The position numbers and the translations under genes are program-made. A stretch of DNA of 64,000 nt, from contig JANRKK010000030.1 in NCBI GenBank assembly GCA_033763555.1, positions 1 through 64,000 on the forward strand, given 5' to 3'. This stretch comes from JALYJG01 sp033763555. GTDB taxonomy: Bacteria; Pseudomonadota; Alphaproteobacteria; UBA9219. Shown piece after piece: positions 16,340 through 26,262 of the stretch; within the stretch, counting starts at the first letter, position 1; the number at the start of each line of letters is the position of its first letter. The notes under the pieces are model-generated. The model did not search any database. It was not told the DNA's origin and saw only the letters and a program-made list of their open reading frames with translations.

Positions 16340-18948
16340 GCTTTCAGGCTTTTTTCCACGATCTCGCGGACATTCGCTGAGAGCTTCTTCTGCCCCGCAA
16401 GTCGCTTGAGCTGTGCCAGCATCAGTTTCTGCCGTTTCGGTTCATAATCCTTCCAGCGCGCGAACTGCTTGGTCAGCGCCGCGGCGCTGTGCGGATTGAT
16501 CGGGTCAATTTTCATAATCATATCGGCGATGAAGCGATAGCCGGAACCGTCCCCGGCATGAAAGCCGACAATATTACCTGAAAACACGCCGATCAGCGCC
16601 GAAATGCGGTTTGGGTTCTTCATGCTGAAAGCCCGATGGCTCATCAGTTTTTGTACATTTTTTAGAACATCCGTACGCTTGGCTGAGGCCTGCACCGACA
16701 ACCATTTATCCATGATGGTTGGTGATGTCTTCCAGCGCTTTTCAAATACGGCCAAAGCTTTCGTACGCAAGGGCGAATTGGTGTCCACAAGAATACCAAG
16801 CGCAGCGGTCTGGTCGGTCATATTCTTTGCCGTTGTCGCCTGCTTGAAGACTTGTTGCAGGACAGTTTTGTTTTCGTCCGCTGCGAGATAGGCAAGGCAA
16901 AGGTTTTTCAAACTGCGTTTGCCCATGCTGACACCATCTGTGGCAAAAGCATTCAACCCTTTCAACTGCTCATGTGTTTTCTTAAAGTCTTTCTGTAACT
17001 TACGGGCAATCAGGAGAATGGCCTGCTTCCGAGCCGTATATAGCGCATCTGGATTTATAGGTTTCCCATCAGCGCTGAGTGCCAAGCCTAATTCACCTTC
17101 ACTTGGCAGGGACAGCGCCATCGCCTTAAACGCGGCATCCAGTTTCTTATCGCGCAGAACATCGCCGAGTGCAGCCACCAGCCTGTCCATACTGCGCGCA
17201 GAAACAGGTTTTTTGTTCGCCATCGCCAGCAAATATTTTATCAGCAGCTTGTTCCCCGCTTCCCAACGGCAGAAGGAGTCGCTGTCATGCGCCAGCAGGA
17301 ACAGCAATTCACCATCCGTATAGGGATAGACCAGCCGCACGGGTGCTGAAAAATTGCGTAGCAGCGACAAAATTGGTCTTGCCTTGATATTTTTAAAAGT
17401 AAATTCCTCACGCGGCTTCTTCACCGACAAGATTTTTGTGCCGATCAGATCCCTACCCTTCGCGTCCAGCAGGCCGATAGCCAGAGGAATATGCATCGGT
17501 TTTTTCGTTTTCTGGCCCGGTGTCGGCGGGCAGGACTGCTCAACCTTCAGGCGCAGCGTTTTGGCTCTGACGTCATACTGGCTGGCGACCTTCAAAACAG
17601 GTGTTCCCGCCTGCTGGTACCACAGCATGAATTGGCGCAGGTCAATTCTGTTGGCATCGGCCATTGCCTTAACGAAATCATCGCAGGTTACGGCCTGCCC
17701 GTCATGGCGTTTGACATACAGCTTCATGCCTTTGACGAAACCAGCGCGCCCCGCCAAAGTCTGGATCATGCGCACGACTTCCGAGCCCTTGTCATAGACA
17801 GTAGCCGTATAGAAATTATCGATGGCCTGATAATGGTCGGGCCGCACGGGATGCGCCATTGCCCCTGCGTCTTCGGCATACTGACGGCGGCGCAGATCGC
17901 GGACATTATCCAGCCGTTCAACGGCAATGGAATTCATATCGCCGCAAAATTCCTGCTCACGGAAGACCGTTAGACCTTCTTTCAAGCTCAGCTGGAACCA
18001 GTCGCGGCAGGTGATGCGGTCGCCCGTCCAATTATGGAAATATTCGTGCCCAACAACGCGCTCGATAAAGGAAATTGTACCGTCCGTAGCGGTTTCCGGC
18101 AGCCCCAGCACGCAAGAGTCATTGAAGATGTTGAGACCCTTATTCTCCATCGCGCCCATATTGAAGAAGGGTGTTGCGACGATCATGAAACGGTCGAGAT
18201 CATACTCGAGGCCAAAAATCTTTTCATCCCACTTCATGGATTTTTTCAACGCCGTAAGGGCAAAGCCCGTTTCCTTCGTGCGGCCGGGCTCGACATATAT
18301 TTCGATCCGAACCTTGCGGCCCGATTTGGTCGTGAAGCGGTCGGTGACCTTATCGAGCTTCCCGGCCACCATCGCGAAAAGGTAACAGGGCTTCGGATGC
18401 GGATCTTCCCATGTTGCCCAATGACGCCCCTGCCTTTCGCTGCCCGATTTCACCAAATTTCCGTTCGACAGCAGCACGGGATACTTCTTTTTGTCCGCAT
18501 GGATGGTGACGCAGAATTTGGCCATCACATCCGGTCGGTCCGGATAATAGGTGATACGGCGAAAGCCTTCGGCTTCGCATTGCGTGCAAAGCATCGGCCC
18601 CGAAGCATAAAGCCCCGACAGGGCCGTGTTCTTATAAGGATTATGCGTACTGACGATTTCCAGAATACCTTTGTCCGGCATGTTGGGGATGGTCAGATCA
18701 TGCGGTGTCAGTCGATAATCTTTCATCGACAGTTTGCGGCCATTGAGCGTGACGCTGAGCAGTTTCTGCGTCTCGCCCTGCAAAACTAGTGGCGCTTTTT
18801 TCTTTTTGCTTTTCGGATTGCAACGGATTTTCAGCTTTGACGATACCCGCGCGTGATCAGGCCGGATATCCACATCCAGCATGGTATGATCGACCAGAAA
18901 ATCCGGTGGGGTGTAATCGACAAGGAATATGTCTTTGCTGTGAGCCAT
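16336..18948 (-). CDS. pepN: Aminopeptidase N
   Basis: 870 aa, a usual length for bacterial PepN (M1 family). The exopeptidase motif GAMENKGLNIFND and the zinc site HEYFHNWTGDR followed by the third ligand in LKEGLTVFREQEF are both present. It removes N-terminal residues from peptides in the cytoplasm using Zn2+. The stretch of conserved Trp/Arg residues in GDRITCRDWFQLSLKEGL is typical. Located just downstream of the suf operon on the same strand. Confidence 0.96.
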   Translation of the reverse strand: MAHSKDIFLVDYTPPDFLVDHTMLDVDIRPDHARVSSKLKIRCNPKSKKKKAPLVLQGETQKLLSVTLNGRKLSMKDYRLTPHDLTIPNMPDKGILEIVSTHNPYKNTALSGLYASGPMLCTQCEAEGFRRITYYPDRPDVMAKFCVTIHADKKKYPVLLSNGNLVKSGSERQGRHWATWEDPHPKPCYLFAMVAGKLDKVTDRFTTKSGRKVRIEIYVEPGRTKETGFALTALKKSMKWDEKIFGLEYDLDRFMIVATPFFNMGAMENKGLNIFNDSCVLGLPETATDGTISFIERVVGHEYFHNWTGDRITCRDWFQLSLKEGLTVFREQEFCGDMNSIAVERLDNVRDLRRRQYAEDAGAMAHPVRPDHYQAIDNFYTATVYDKGSEVVRMIQTLAGRAGFVKGMKLYVKRHDGQAVTCDDFVKAMADANRIDLRQFMLWYQQAGTPVLKVASQYDVRAKTLRLKVEQSCPPTPGQKTKKPMHIPLAIGLLDAKGRDLIGTKILSVKKPREEFTFKNIKARPILSLLRNFSAPVRLVYPYTDGELLFLLAHDSDSFCRWEAGNKLLIKYLLAMANKKPVSARSMDRLVAALGDVLRDKKLDAAFKAMALSLPSEGELGLALSADGKPINPDALYTARKQAILLIARKLQKDFKKTHEQLKGLNAFATDGVSMGKRSLKNLCLAYLAADENKTVLQQVFKQATTAKNMTDQTAALGILVDTNSPLRTKALAVFEKRWKTSPTIMDKWLSVQASAKRTDVLKNVQKLMSHRAFSMKNPNRISALIGVFSGNIVGFHAGDGSGYRFIADMIMKIDPINPHSAAALTKQFARWKDYEPKRQKLMLAQLKRLAGQKKLSANVREIVEKSLKA

Positions 18949-18978
18949 GCCTTATAAAAGCAGGATTCGGCAGCGATC

Positions 18979-19302
18979 TCAAAACATATTCAGTTGCAGC
19001 TTGGCTTCATCCGACATGCGGGACTTATCCCAAGGCGGGTCCCAGACCAGATCAACCTTGATAGCGCCAAGCTCATCCAACTCTTCCACCGCGCGCTTGA
19101 CCATCTCCGGCATCTGTCCGGCCACGGGGCAGTTCGGTGTCGTCAGCGTCATGGTGATATGCAGATCATTCTTCCCTTCGGCGGCGGGCTGCAGATCGAC
19201 GCTGTAGATAAGGCCGAGGTCGTATAGATTCACAGGAATTTCCGGATCGTAAACCGTGCGGATGCGGTTGACGATTTTATCCTGCAATGTTTCTTCACTC
19301 AT
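18979..19302 (-). CDS. sufT: SufT-like MIP18 (DUF59) Fe-S maturation protein
   Basis: 107 aa. Has the MIP18 core: VYDPEIPVNLYDLGLIYSV and TLTTPNCPVAGQMPEMV, with the conserved cysteine, ending VDLVWDPPWDKSRMSDEA. Such proteins help deliver Fe-S clusters to targets. It overlaps sufU by four bases and is the last suf gene in this operon. Confidence 0.9.
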   Translation of the reverse strand: MSEETLQDKIVNRIRTVYDPEIPVNLYDLGLIYSVDLQPAAEGKNDLHITMTLTTPNCPVAGQMPEMVKRAVEELDELGAIKVDLVWDPPWDKSRMSDEAKLQLNMF

Positions 19303-19778
19303 TCCGTCGTCACTTTCTTTTCATTCTTCATTGCCGCCTGCATCGTATGCCAGGCCAGGGTCGCGCATTTCACGCGCATGGGATAATGCCGCACGCCCGC
19401 CAGCGCCTGCAGCCGTGCAAGGTCATCCTCATCGATACCTTCAGGCGTTACCGCATCCGCGCCAGTGCAGGCGGCATGCATATAATTGAAAAGAGTTTCG
19501 GCCTGTTTGAGCGTTTTGCCTTTCAGCATCTCGGTCATCATCGAGGCCGATGCCACCGAAATGGCACAGCCGCTGCCCTGAAACGCGGAATCCTGAACGA
19601 TACCGTTGCTGTCGACGGTTACATAGAGAACCAGCTTATCGCCGCAAAGCGGGTTGTGCCCCAGCGCCTCATGGTTCGCGCCGGACAGCACGCGGAAATT
19701 ACGCGGATGCTTACCGTGATCGAGGATCAGATCTTGATACAAATCGCGTAGATCACTGTCTAATGCCGCATTGCTCAT
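19299..19778 (-). CDS. sufU: SufU-type Fe-S assembly scaffold / sulfur acceptor
   Basis: 159 aa. Three ligand cysteines in the expected places: LCGDKLVLYV, GSGCAISVASASMM and VKCATLAWHTM. It carries the short insertion before the third cysteine that separates SufU from IscU. SufU accepts persulfide from SufS in a zinc-dependent exchange. Overlaps sufS by four bases and sufT by four. Confidence 0.94.
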   Translation of the reverse strand: MSNAALDSDLRDLYQDLILDHGKHPRNFRVLSGANHEALGHNPLCGDKLVLYVTVDSNGIVQDSAFQGSGCAISVASASMMTEMLKGKTLKQAETLFNYMHAACTGADAVTPEGIDEDDLARLQALAGVRHYPMRVKCATLAWHTMQAAMKNEKKVTTE

Positions 19779-21052
19779 GCAAAAATCTCCTGCACCTTCT
19801 GCAGCGCCTTCAACAGCGCATCGATGTCAGCCTTTGTTGTATAAAGTCCAAATGAAGCGCGGGCCGTAGCCGCAATACCCAGATGCTCCATCAAAGGCTG
19901 AGCGCAATGATGTCCGGCGCGAATGGCGACGCCCTGGCGATCGAGGATGGTACCGATGTCATGCGGGTGTGCGCCTTCCATGACAAAGGAGATAACTCCC
20001 GCCTTGCGCGGCGCGGTACCGATGATTTTCAGACTGTTGATGGCGCGCAATTTTTCGGTCGCATAATTCAGTAATTCATTTTCGTGCCGCGCGATGCGCG
20101 CCATGCCGATGGCCGAGACATAATCAATCGCCGCGCCGAGACCGATCACTTCGGTGATCGCGGGCGTACCCGCCTCAAAGCGATGCGGCGGGTCTTTGTA
20201 GGTGGTCTCAGCGAAACTGACGCTGGCGATCATGTCGCCGCCGCCCTGATAAGGCGGCATCTGTTTCAAAATGTCGTGTTTGCCATACAGAACGCCGATA
20301 CCCGTCGGGCCATAGAGCTTGTGGCCGGAGAACACATAAAAGTCAGCATCCAGCGCCTGCACATCGACGGGCATATGCATAATCGCCTGACAGCCATCGA
20401 GAAGCACCAGCGCGCCCTGCGCATGCGCGAGCTTGATGATCTCTTCAACCGGCAAAATCGTGCCCAGGGCATTCGACACATGGGCAACGGCAACCAGTTT
20501 TGTGCGCGGCGACAGCGCGGCCTTCACATCTTCAATCCGCACATCGCCTTCCGGTGTGATCGGCACAATGCGCAGGACAATGCCGATTTCCTCGCGCAGC
20601 ATCTGCCACGGCACAATATTGGCGTGATGCTCCAGCGTGGTGATGACGATTTCATCGCCTTTTTTCAGGAATTTGCGGCCCCAGGTCGCAGCGACCAGAT
20701 TGATGGCCTCGGTGCCGTTGCGCGTAAAAATAATTTCATCTTCATGCGCCGCATGAATAAAGCGCCGCACGGTTTCGCGTACGGCTTCGTATTTGTCTGT
20801 CGCGCGGACGCTCAGCTCATGCACGCCGCGATGAATGTTAGCGTAGTCGGTTTCCTGAAACCGCTGCATGGCCTCCAGAACCATGCGCGGTTTCTGCGCG
20901 CTTGCAGCACTGTCGAGATAAACCAACGGATGCGCATGAATCTGCTGCGCCAGAACGGGGAAATCCTTGCGGTATTGTTCCGCCTGATAGGCACGCGGCG
21001 CGGCGCAGCCGAAAAGCTCATCTTCGCCTGTTTGACAGGAAAGTTTAGCCAT
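19775..21052 (-). CDS. sufS: Cysteine desulfurase SufS
   Basis: 425 aa from MAKLSCQTGEDE. PLP lysine is in the FSGHKLYGPTGIGVLYG segment, the substrate-contact motif is LEHHANIVPW, and the catalytic loop is RAGHHCAQPLMEHLG. SufS takes sulfur from cysteine and passes it to SufU or SufE. The start at 21052 avoids seven doubtful residues. A palindromic repeat lies just upstream, between this gene and the acetyltransferase gene. Confidence 0.95.
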   Translation of the reverse strand: MAKLSCQTGEDELFGCAAPRAYQAEQYRKDFPVLAQQIHAHPLVYLDSAASAQKPRMVLEAMQRFQETDYANIHRGVHELSVRATDKYEAVRETVRRFIHAAHEDEIIFTRNGTEAINLVAATWGRKFLKKGDEIVITTLEHHANIVPWQMLREEIGIVLRIVPITPEGDVRIEDVKAALSPRTKLVAVAHVSNALGTILPVEEIIKLAHAQGALVLLDGCQAIMHMPVDVQALDADFYVFSGHKLYGPTGIGVLYGKHDILKQMPPYQGGGDMIASVSFAETTYKDPPHRFEAGTPAITEVIGLGAAIDYVSAIGMARIARHENELLNYATEKLRAINSLKIIGTAPRKAGVISFVMEGAHPHDIGTILDRQGVAIRAGHHCAQPLMEHLGIAATARASFGLYTTKADIDALLKALQKVQEIFA

Positions 21053-21068
21053 TCCGGCCTCCCCCAAC

Positions 21069-21219
21069 GTCATCCCGGAAAATTTGCCGCAGCTTTTGCG
21101 AAGGCAAATTTGTCCGGGATCCAGTGGTCGGTCTGGATAGAAAGCTCGCAGGGATAGGCTGACTGGGTTCCAGATAAATTTTCTTTCGCTGCGCGAAGAG
21201 AAAATTTTCTGGAATGACG
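21069..21219. repeat. Large intergenic palindromic repeat
   Basis: A 150-base element begins CGTCATCCCGGA and ends TCTGGAATGACG. It consists of two long hairpins: ATCCCGGA (21072-21079) with TCCGGGAT (21113-21120), and TTCCAGA (21168-21174) with TCTGGAA (21208-21214), each with further A/T-rich pairing inside. Elements opening CGTCAT(C/T)CC and mentioning ctggatcccgg are scattered between genes in many alphaproteobacterial genomes. No coding function. Confidence 0.7.
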
Positions 21220-21222
21220 TTG

Positions 21223-21705
21223 TTATTGTTGCTCATTACCCCTTGCCTTTCCGCTAATCACCTTACGCATAATCAACTGATCGTAACCGCATATATAATC
21301 CGGAACTGTGGTGATAACCTCATAGCCAAGCCGACGATAAAAATCAGGCGACTGAAACCCCTCTGTATCGAGAGTAATTTGACGACACCCGCGATTACGC
21401 AATTCTTCCTCGACAGCCTCCAGAAGCCGACGACCAATTCCCTGGCCGTGCCATTTCTCACCGACAGCAACATAATCAAGAAAAGCGCTGTCCCCATACC
21501 AGCGAAAAGAAATGCCACCCACGACCTCGCCGTCGATGCAGGCTGTCATTAATGCCGCATTTCTTTTTACGCTCAACTTTTTTTCATTATAGGCCGTCAA
21601 GTATTCACGAATTTTTTCAAAACCTGCCGGATCGCCACCTTCAAACATGCGGATTTCCGGTTCTGTGCCGGATTTTACAGCAGGGTTGGCCTTAACTTTG
21701 CTCAT
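21223..21705 (-). CDS. GNAT family N-acetyltransferase
   Basis: 160 aa from MSKVKANPAV. The acetyl-CoA site is VAVGEKWHGQGIGRRLLEA (R/Q-x-x-G-x-G/A) and ITLDTEGFQSPDFYRRLGYEV closes the fold, as in GNAT enzymes. The acceptor is unknown. It starts within the last 14 bases of sufD, in another frame, so it is translationally coupled to the suf operon but has no recognised Fe-S role. Confidence 0.87.
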   Translation of the reverse strand: MSKVKANPAVKSGTEPEIRMFEGGDPAGFEKIREYLTAYNEKKLSVKRNAALMTACIDGEVVGGISFRWYGDSAFLDYVAVGEKWHGQGIGRRLLEAVEEELRNRGCRQITLDTEGFQSPDFYRRLGYEVITTVPDYICGYDQLIMRKVISGKARGNEQQ

Positions 21706-22774
21706 CGAGCCATCCTTCCACCTCGGCGCGGCAGAGATCGCGCCATTCCGGCACATGGATTTCATCGAGAATTTCATCAACAAAGGCGTGGATCAACAGT
21801 CCGCGCGCTTCATGTTCATTCAGCCCGCGTGCGCGCAAGTAAAACAGCGCGCTTGGGTCGAGATCACCGACCGTGCTGCCGTGGCTGCATTTTACATCGT
21901 CAGCATAGATCTCCAGTTCCGGCTTGGCGTCCATTTCCGCCTGATCGGACAGCAGCAAGGCGCGGCTGAGCTGATGGCCGTCGGTCTTCTGTGCGCCTTC
22001 GGCGACGATGATCTTGCCCTGAAACACCCCGCGTGCCTGCCCGGCCAGAACAGTTTTATAAACCTCGCGGCTCGTGCCGTGCGGTGCGGCGTGGGTGATG
22101 CGTGTTGTCGTATCAGCATGTTCCCGCCCGCGCAGCAGCATCGCGCCGTTCAGCGTGCATTGCGCCAGTTTGCCTGCCAGCACCGCTTCGATCTCGTTGC
22201 GCGTCAGACGACCGCCCTTGATCAGCGCGAAATTGTCGTAAAAGGCACCTTCAGCCACATGTACCTTCGTCATGGCCAGATGCGCCGCCGCGCCGCCCTT
22301 GATGATTTTGCCATGCACCAATTTCGCCTGAGGCTGCAGCGTGATTTCGGTTTCCATGACATGCACGGTTTCGCCTGCCGGAGCCTCATGCCGTTCAATC
22401 AACGTCAAGCGTCCACTTTGGCCCAGTTCGATATGCAGCTTCGTGCCTGTTTCCGCCTGCGGCTTGTCCGTGATGAACAGCAGCTCTACTGGCGACGTCA
22501 CAAGACATGTCTGCCCCGCCAATGTCAGGCGATAGCCCTGCTTCGCGTCGCCCTGCATGATGCCGGGCGGCAGATCACCTAGTTGCGATTGTTCTGCCTG
22601 CCAGATGCCATTCACGAAAACAAATCGCGGGGCATGTGGAGAAATTTCCTCCCGGCGAGAGGGCGCATTCACTGGCGTTGTAGCTTTCAGGTCAGCCAGC
22701 AAGGCGGCTACATTCGTGTAGCGCCAGCTTTCCTTTTCCCTATGGCTGCGCTCAATGACGGAAGCGAGGCTCAT
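21692..22774 (-). CDS. sufD: Fe-S assembly scaffold protein SufD
   Basis: 360 aa. N-terminal WRYTNVAALL is the SufD hallmark; the C-terminal part includes KCSHGSTVGDLDPSALFYLRARG, where the cysteine and histidine that act with SufB are found. SufD with SufB and SufC2 forms the SufBC2D scaffold. It lies two bases after the sufC stop. Confidence 0.93.
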   Translation of the reverse strand: MSLASVIERSHREKESWRYTNVAALLADLKATTPVNAPSRREEISPHAPRFVFVNGIWQAEQSQLGDLPPGIMQGDAKQGYRLTLAGQTCLVTSPVELLFITDKPQAETGTKLHIELGQSGRLTLIERHEAPAGETVHVMETEITLQPQAKLVHGKIIKGGAAAHLAMTKVHVAEGAFYDNFALIKGGRLTRNEIEAVLAGKLAQCTLNGAMLLRGREHADTTTRITHAAPHGTSREVYKTVLAGQARGVFQGKIIVAEGAQKTDGHQLSRALLLSDQAEMDAKPELEIYADDVKCSHGSTVGDLDPSALFYLRARGLNEHEARGLLIHAFVDEILDEIHVPEWRDLCRAEVEGWLDEQS

Positions 22775-22776
22775 GG

Positions 22777-23515
<739 letters not shown>

Positions 23516-23529
<14 letters not shown>

Positions 23530-23995
23530 TTTGTCCTTCTTTCTCCGCAGGAAACGCCGGTGTTCCCTCCCCCTCGTGGGGAGGGTTAGGGAGGGGAGAG
23601 CTCAGCTGGCGAGCAAACCCACCGCTTTTGATCAGCTGTTCAGCTCGTGCCAGTATTGCCTCCACAATGCCCTCCACATTCTCCATAACCTCTGCATTAC
23701 TGAAACGCAGAATGTGAAAACCTCTTTGCCTTAAATCCGCATCGCGCGCCTTGTCATAACCAAGCCGCGCATCGTGCGAAGAACCATCCAGTTCAACAAG
23801 TAATCGCGCTTCCATGCACGCAAAATCGGCAATGAATGGATGCACGGACTGCTGGCGGCGGAATTTCAATCCGCGCAAAGCCGCCGCTTCCCGCAAGGCA
23901 ACCCACAGCTTCTTCTCGACAGGCGAAGCGTTGTTGCGCAAATCACGCGCCTGCCGATAATCGTCGGCTGTGTTTCTGTGTTCATTTAACCGCAT
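23516..23995 (-). CDS. DUF559 (Vsr-like) endonuclease-domain protein inserted in the suf operon
   Basis: 159 aa from MRLNEHRNTAD, chosen because GGAG lies six bases upstream. Core matches DUF559: RQARDLRNNASPVEKKLW, LKFRRQQSVHPFIADFAC, LLVELDGSSHDA and LRFSNAEVMEN. The E-x-D...E...QQ arrangement is related to Vsr and other PD-(D/E)XK nucleases. The C-terminal SPLPNPPHEGEG is encoded by the left inverted repeat, a peptide often seen at the end of DUF559 proteins. DUF559 genes turn up in many unrelated places, which suggests spread with their flanking repeats. Activity unproven. Confidence 0.85.
23563..23598. repeat. Inverted repeat, left copy, beside the DUF559 gene
   Basis: TTCCCTCCCCCTCGTGGGGA and the following 16 bases form a GC-rich 36-base unit with an internal stem (CCTCCCC/GGGGAGG). 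Its reverse complement is repeated at 24033-24068 with a single G-run length difference. It lies within the 3' part of the DUF559 gene. Confidence 0.85.
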
Positions 23996-24032
23996 CTTGT
24001 TCTCCAACCTTCAACATGATCTCCAGCGTATC

Positions 24033-24068
24033 TCCCCCTCCCTAACCCTCCCCACGAGGGGGAGGGAA
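24033..24068. repeat. Inverted repeat, right copy, beside the DUF559 gene
   Basis: Reverse complement of the left copy (36 of 37 positions). The two copies bound a segment of about 500 bases that carries only the DUF559 gene. It overlaps the 3' end of the zinc-ribbon gene and supplies that gene's stop codon, so that gene's natural end was altered. Confidence 0.85.
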
Positions 24069-24377
24069 TTTCTTTCGGCGGCATGAAGATTTTTGATTTC
24101 CAACATGAACTGTCCTCACAAAATAGTAGTCGTACATAGCCTGCAAAAAACCAGCGTCAGAAACTGGAAAACCGGAAGCTTCCCCAAGCACGGAATCAAT
24201 AGCGCATTTTGGACAGAATGCGGTGCCATCACCTTCATCCAGCCATTCCTCAATTAAAGACGGCTCAAACGTTGAACGGCAGTAGAAACAGCCGCAGATT
24301 TTGCTCTTTTCGATTTCCGCACGATGCCTTGCACAATGTTTATGTGCGGCGCGCAGAGTATCTTCATCAAAACTCAT
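24042..24377 (-). CDS. Small zinc-ribbon cytoplasmic protein with altered C-terminus
   Basis: 111 aa. Contains ICGCFYCRSTF and AFCPKCAIDSVLGE: two CxxC knuckles with the spacing of a known family of small cytoplasmic zinc-ribbon proteins, where the conserved part usually ends at a YxF-type residue pair. Here it continues for about 21 residues (ending KKFPPPRGEG) that are encoded by the sufC relic and the right inverted repeat, so the end appears to be acquired read-through. Its start overlaps the sufB stop by four bases. Function unknown. Confidence 0.75.
   Translation of the reverse strand: MSFDEDTLRAAHKHCARHRAEIEKSKICGCFYCRSTFEPSLIEEWLDEGDGTAFCPKCAIDSVLGEASGFPVSDAGFLQAMYDYYFVRTVHVGNQKSSCRRKKFPPPRGEG
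24077..24106 (-). pseudogene. Relic of the sufC 5' end
   Basis: Reads ATG then codons for MLEIKNLHAA, the same ten residues as functional sufC at 23529, but with five synonymous differences in 30 bases, and GAGGA upstream as a ribosome site. After the tenth codon it meets GAAAGAAA and the inverted repeat. It lies in a different frame from the zinc-ribbon gene that overlaps it. It records an insertion or recombination at the sufC start. Confidence 0.75.
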
Positions 24378-25834
24378 CCCACGCTCCCTTCAAGGCTAAT
24401 CCCCACAAGTTTCTGCGCCTCGACGGCGAAGTCCATCGGCAGTTCCTGTAGCACTTCCTTGCAGAAGCCGTTGACGATGAGCGCCATCGCTTCTTCCTCG
24501 CTCAACCCGCGCTGCATACAGTAGAACAGCTGGTCTTCGCTGACCTTTGATGTCGTCGCTTCATGCTCGATACGCGCCGTCGGCTGGCGGGATTCGATAT
24601 AGGGCACAGTATGCGCGCCGCACTGATCACCGATCAACAGACTGTCGCACTGCGTGTGGTTGCGCGCGCCCTTGGCGGTGCGGAGGATTTTGACGAGGCC
24701 GCGATAAGTGTTCTGCGCCTTACCTGCGCTGATGCCCTTGGACACAATCGTCGAGCGCGTGTTCTTGCCGATATGGATCATCTTGGTACCGGTATCGGCC
24801 TGCTGACGATGATTGGTGATCGCCACCGAGTAAAATTCACCGACGCTGTCGTCACCCTGCAAAATGCAGCTCGGGTATTTCCATGTAATCGCTGAGCCCG
24901 TTTCCACCTGCGTCCACGAAATCTTGGATCGCTTGCCGCGGCAAGCGCCACGCTTGGTGACGAAGTTATAAATCCCGCCCTTGCCGTTTTCGTCGCCGGG
25001 ATACCAGTTCTGCACCGTCGAATATTTGATCTGCGCATCATCAAGCGCCACAAGCTCGACCACCGCGGCGTGCAGCTGGTTCTCATCGCGCTTCGGCGCC
25101 GTGCAGCCTTCGAGATAGCTCACATAGCTGCCCTCGTCGGCGATGATCAGCGTACGCTCAAACTGCCCGGTATTCTCGGCGTTGATGCGGAAATAAGTAG
25201 ACAGTTCCATCGGGCAGCGCACACTCTTCGGGATATAGACGAAGGAACCGTCCGTGAAGACTGCGCAATTCAATGTCGCGAAGAAATTATCCGTCATCGG
25301 CACGACCGAGCCGAGATATTTCTTCACCAAATCCGGATATTTCTGCACGGCCTCGGAGATCGAGCAGAAGATAATGCCCTTTTCTTCCAGCGCCTTTTTA
25401 TAGGTCGTGGCGACGGACACACTGTCGAACACAGCATCAACGGCCACGCGCGGTGTCACGCCCGCCAACATTTCCTGCTCGCGCAACGGAATGCCGAGCT
25501 TTTCGTAGGTTTTCAGCAGCTCGGGATCGACCTCATCGAGGCTCTTGAGTTCCTTCTTTTGCTTTGGCGCAGCGTAGTAATAGGCATCCTGATAATTAAT
25601 CGGCGGATGATGCACCATCGCCCAGGTCGGCTCGGTCAGCGTCAGCCAGTGGCGAAACGCCTTCAGCCGCCATTCCAACAGCCATTCCGGCTCATTCTTC
25701 TTCGCCGAGATGAAGCGCACTGTATCTTCGTTCAGCCCCTTGGGCGCGGTTTCGGATTCAATATCCGTGACGAAGCCGTATTTATATTTCTGGTCGGCCA
25801 GGTCGCGCGCAAGATTTTTGGTGACGATGTTCAT
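24374..25834 (-). CDS. sufB: Fe-S assembly scaffold protein SufB
   Basis: 486 aa. SufB-type blocks: WRLKAFRHWLTLTEPTWA, GVVFDS-like AVFDSVSVATTYK, AVELVALDDAQIKYSTVQNW, and the C-terminal CDSLLIGDQCGAHTVPYIE followed by EHEATTSKVSEDQLFY. SufB carries the nascent cluster in the SufBC2D complex. First structural gene of the operon; its start overlaps the Rrf2 regulator stop by four bases. Confidence 0.95.
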   Translation of the reverse strand: MNIVTKNLARDLADQKYKYGFVTDIESETAPKGLNEDTVRFISAKKNEPEWLLEWRLKAFRHWLTLTEPTWAMVHHPPINYQDAYYYAAPKQKKELKSLDEVDPELLKTYEKLGIPLREQEMLAGVTPRVAVDAVFDSVSVATTYKKALEEKGIIFCSISEAVQKYPDLVKKYLGSVVPMTDNFFATLNCAVFTDGSFVYIPKSVRCPMELSTYFRINAENTGQFERTLIIADEGSYVSYLEGCTAPKRDENQLHAAVVELVALDDAQIKYSTVQNWYPGDENGKGGIYNFVTKRGACRGKRSKISWTQVETGSAITWKYPSCILQGDDSVGEFYSVAITNHRQQADTGTKMIHIGKNTRSTIVSKGISAGKAQNTYRGLVKILRTAKGARNHTQCDSLLIGDQCGAHTVPYIESRQPTARIEHEATTSKVSEDQLFYCMQRGLSEEEAMALIVNGFCKEVLQELPMDFAVEAQKLVGISLEGSVG

Positions 25835-26241
25835 AGGCTTGCCTTACCCATATCCGCGAGCGATATGGTTTCCAGCGCCTGCCGCACGGCGTGATTGACC
25901 TTGTTCCAGCCGCCGCTCATTGGGCAGACAGATTGAATGCGGCAATCATGGTCGCTGCCGTCAGCGCAATCGGTGATCGCAATCGGGCCTTCCAGCGCTT
26001 CGACTATTGCTGCAACGGAAATGGCAGCAACAGGACGCGTCAGCGAATAACCGCCCGATGCACCGCGCTGCGCCGTAAGGATGCCTGCCTTCGCCAGTTG
26101 CTTGAGAACCTTGGAAACCGTTGGCAAAGGCACGCCGGAACGCGCCGCCAGATCGGAGGCAGCCCAGACGCCCTTGCCCTCACTAACCATCTGAGTTAGA
26201 AGGGTTACAGCGTAATCCGTCAGTCGGCTCAAGCGTATCAT
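25831..26241 (-). CDS. Rrf2 family regulator of the suf operon
   Basis: 136 aa. N-terminal winged helix (LSRLTDYAVTLLTQM, then SGVPLPTVSKVLKQLAKAG and GGYSLTRP) is the Rrf2/IscR form. The cluster loop has three cysteines in CADGSDHDC...CPM, like IscR and SUF-type Rrf2 proteins that bind an Fe-S cluster to sense cell iron-sulfur status. First gene of the operon it most likely controls. Confidence 0.9.
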   Translation of the reverse strand: MIRLSRLTDYAVTLLTQMVSEGKGVWAASDLAARSGVPLPTVSKVLKQLAKAGILTAQRGASGGYSLTRPVAAISVAAIVEALEGPIAITDCADGSDHDCRIQSVCPMSGGWNKVNHAVRQALETISLADMGKASL

Positions 26242-26262
26242 GGCGGCAACCTAGCAATCGGT

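Noticed and set aside
20084..22582. Long plus-strand open frames (357 aa at 20084-21157; 311 aa at 21647-22582)
   Set aside because: They lie opposite sufS and sufD, have compositions of reversed coding sequence (His/Arg/Gln-rich) and match no family.
25070..25894. 274-aa plus-strand open frame
   Set aside because: Antisense to sufB; the opposite strand has a clear, conserved protein.
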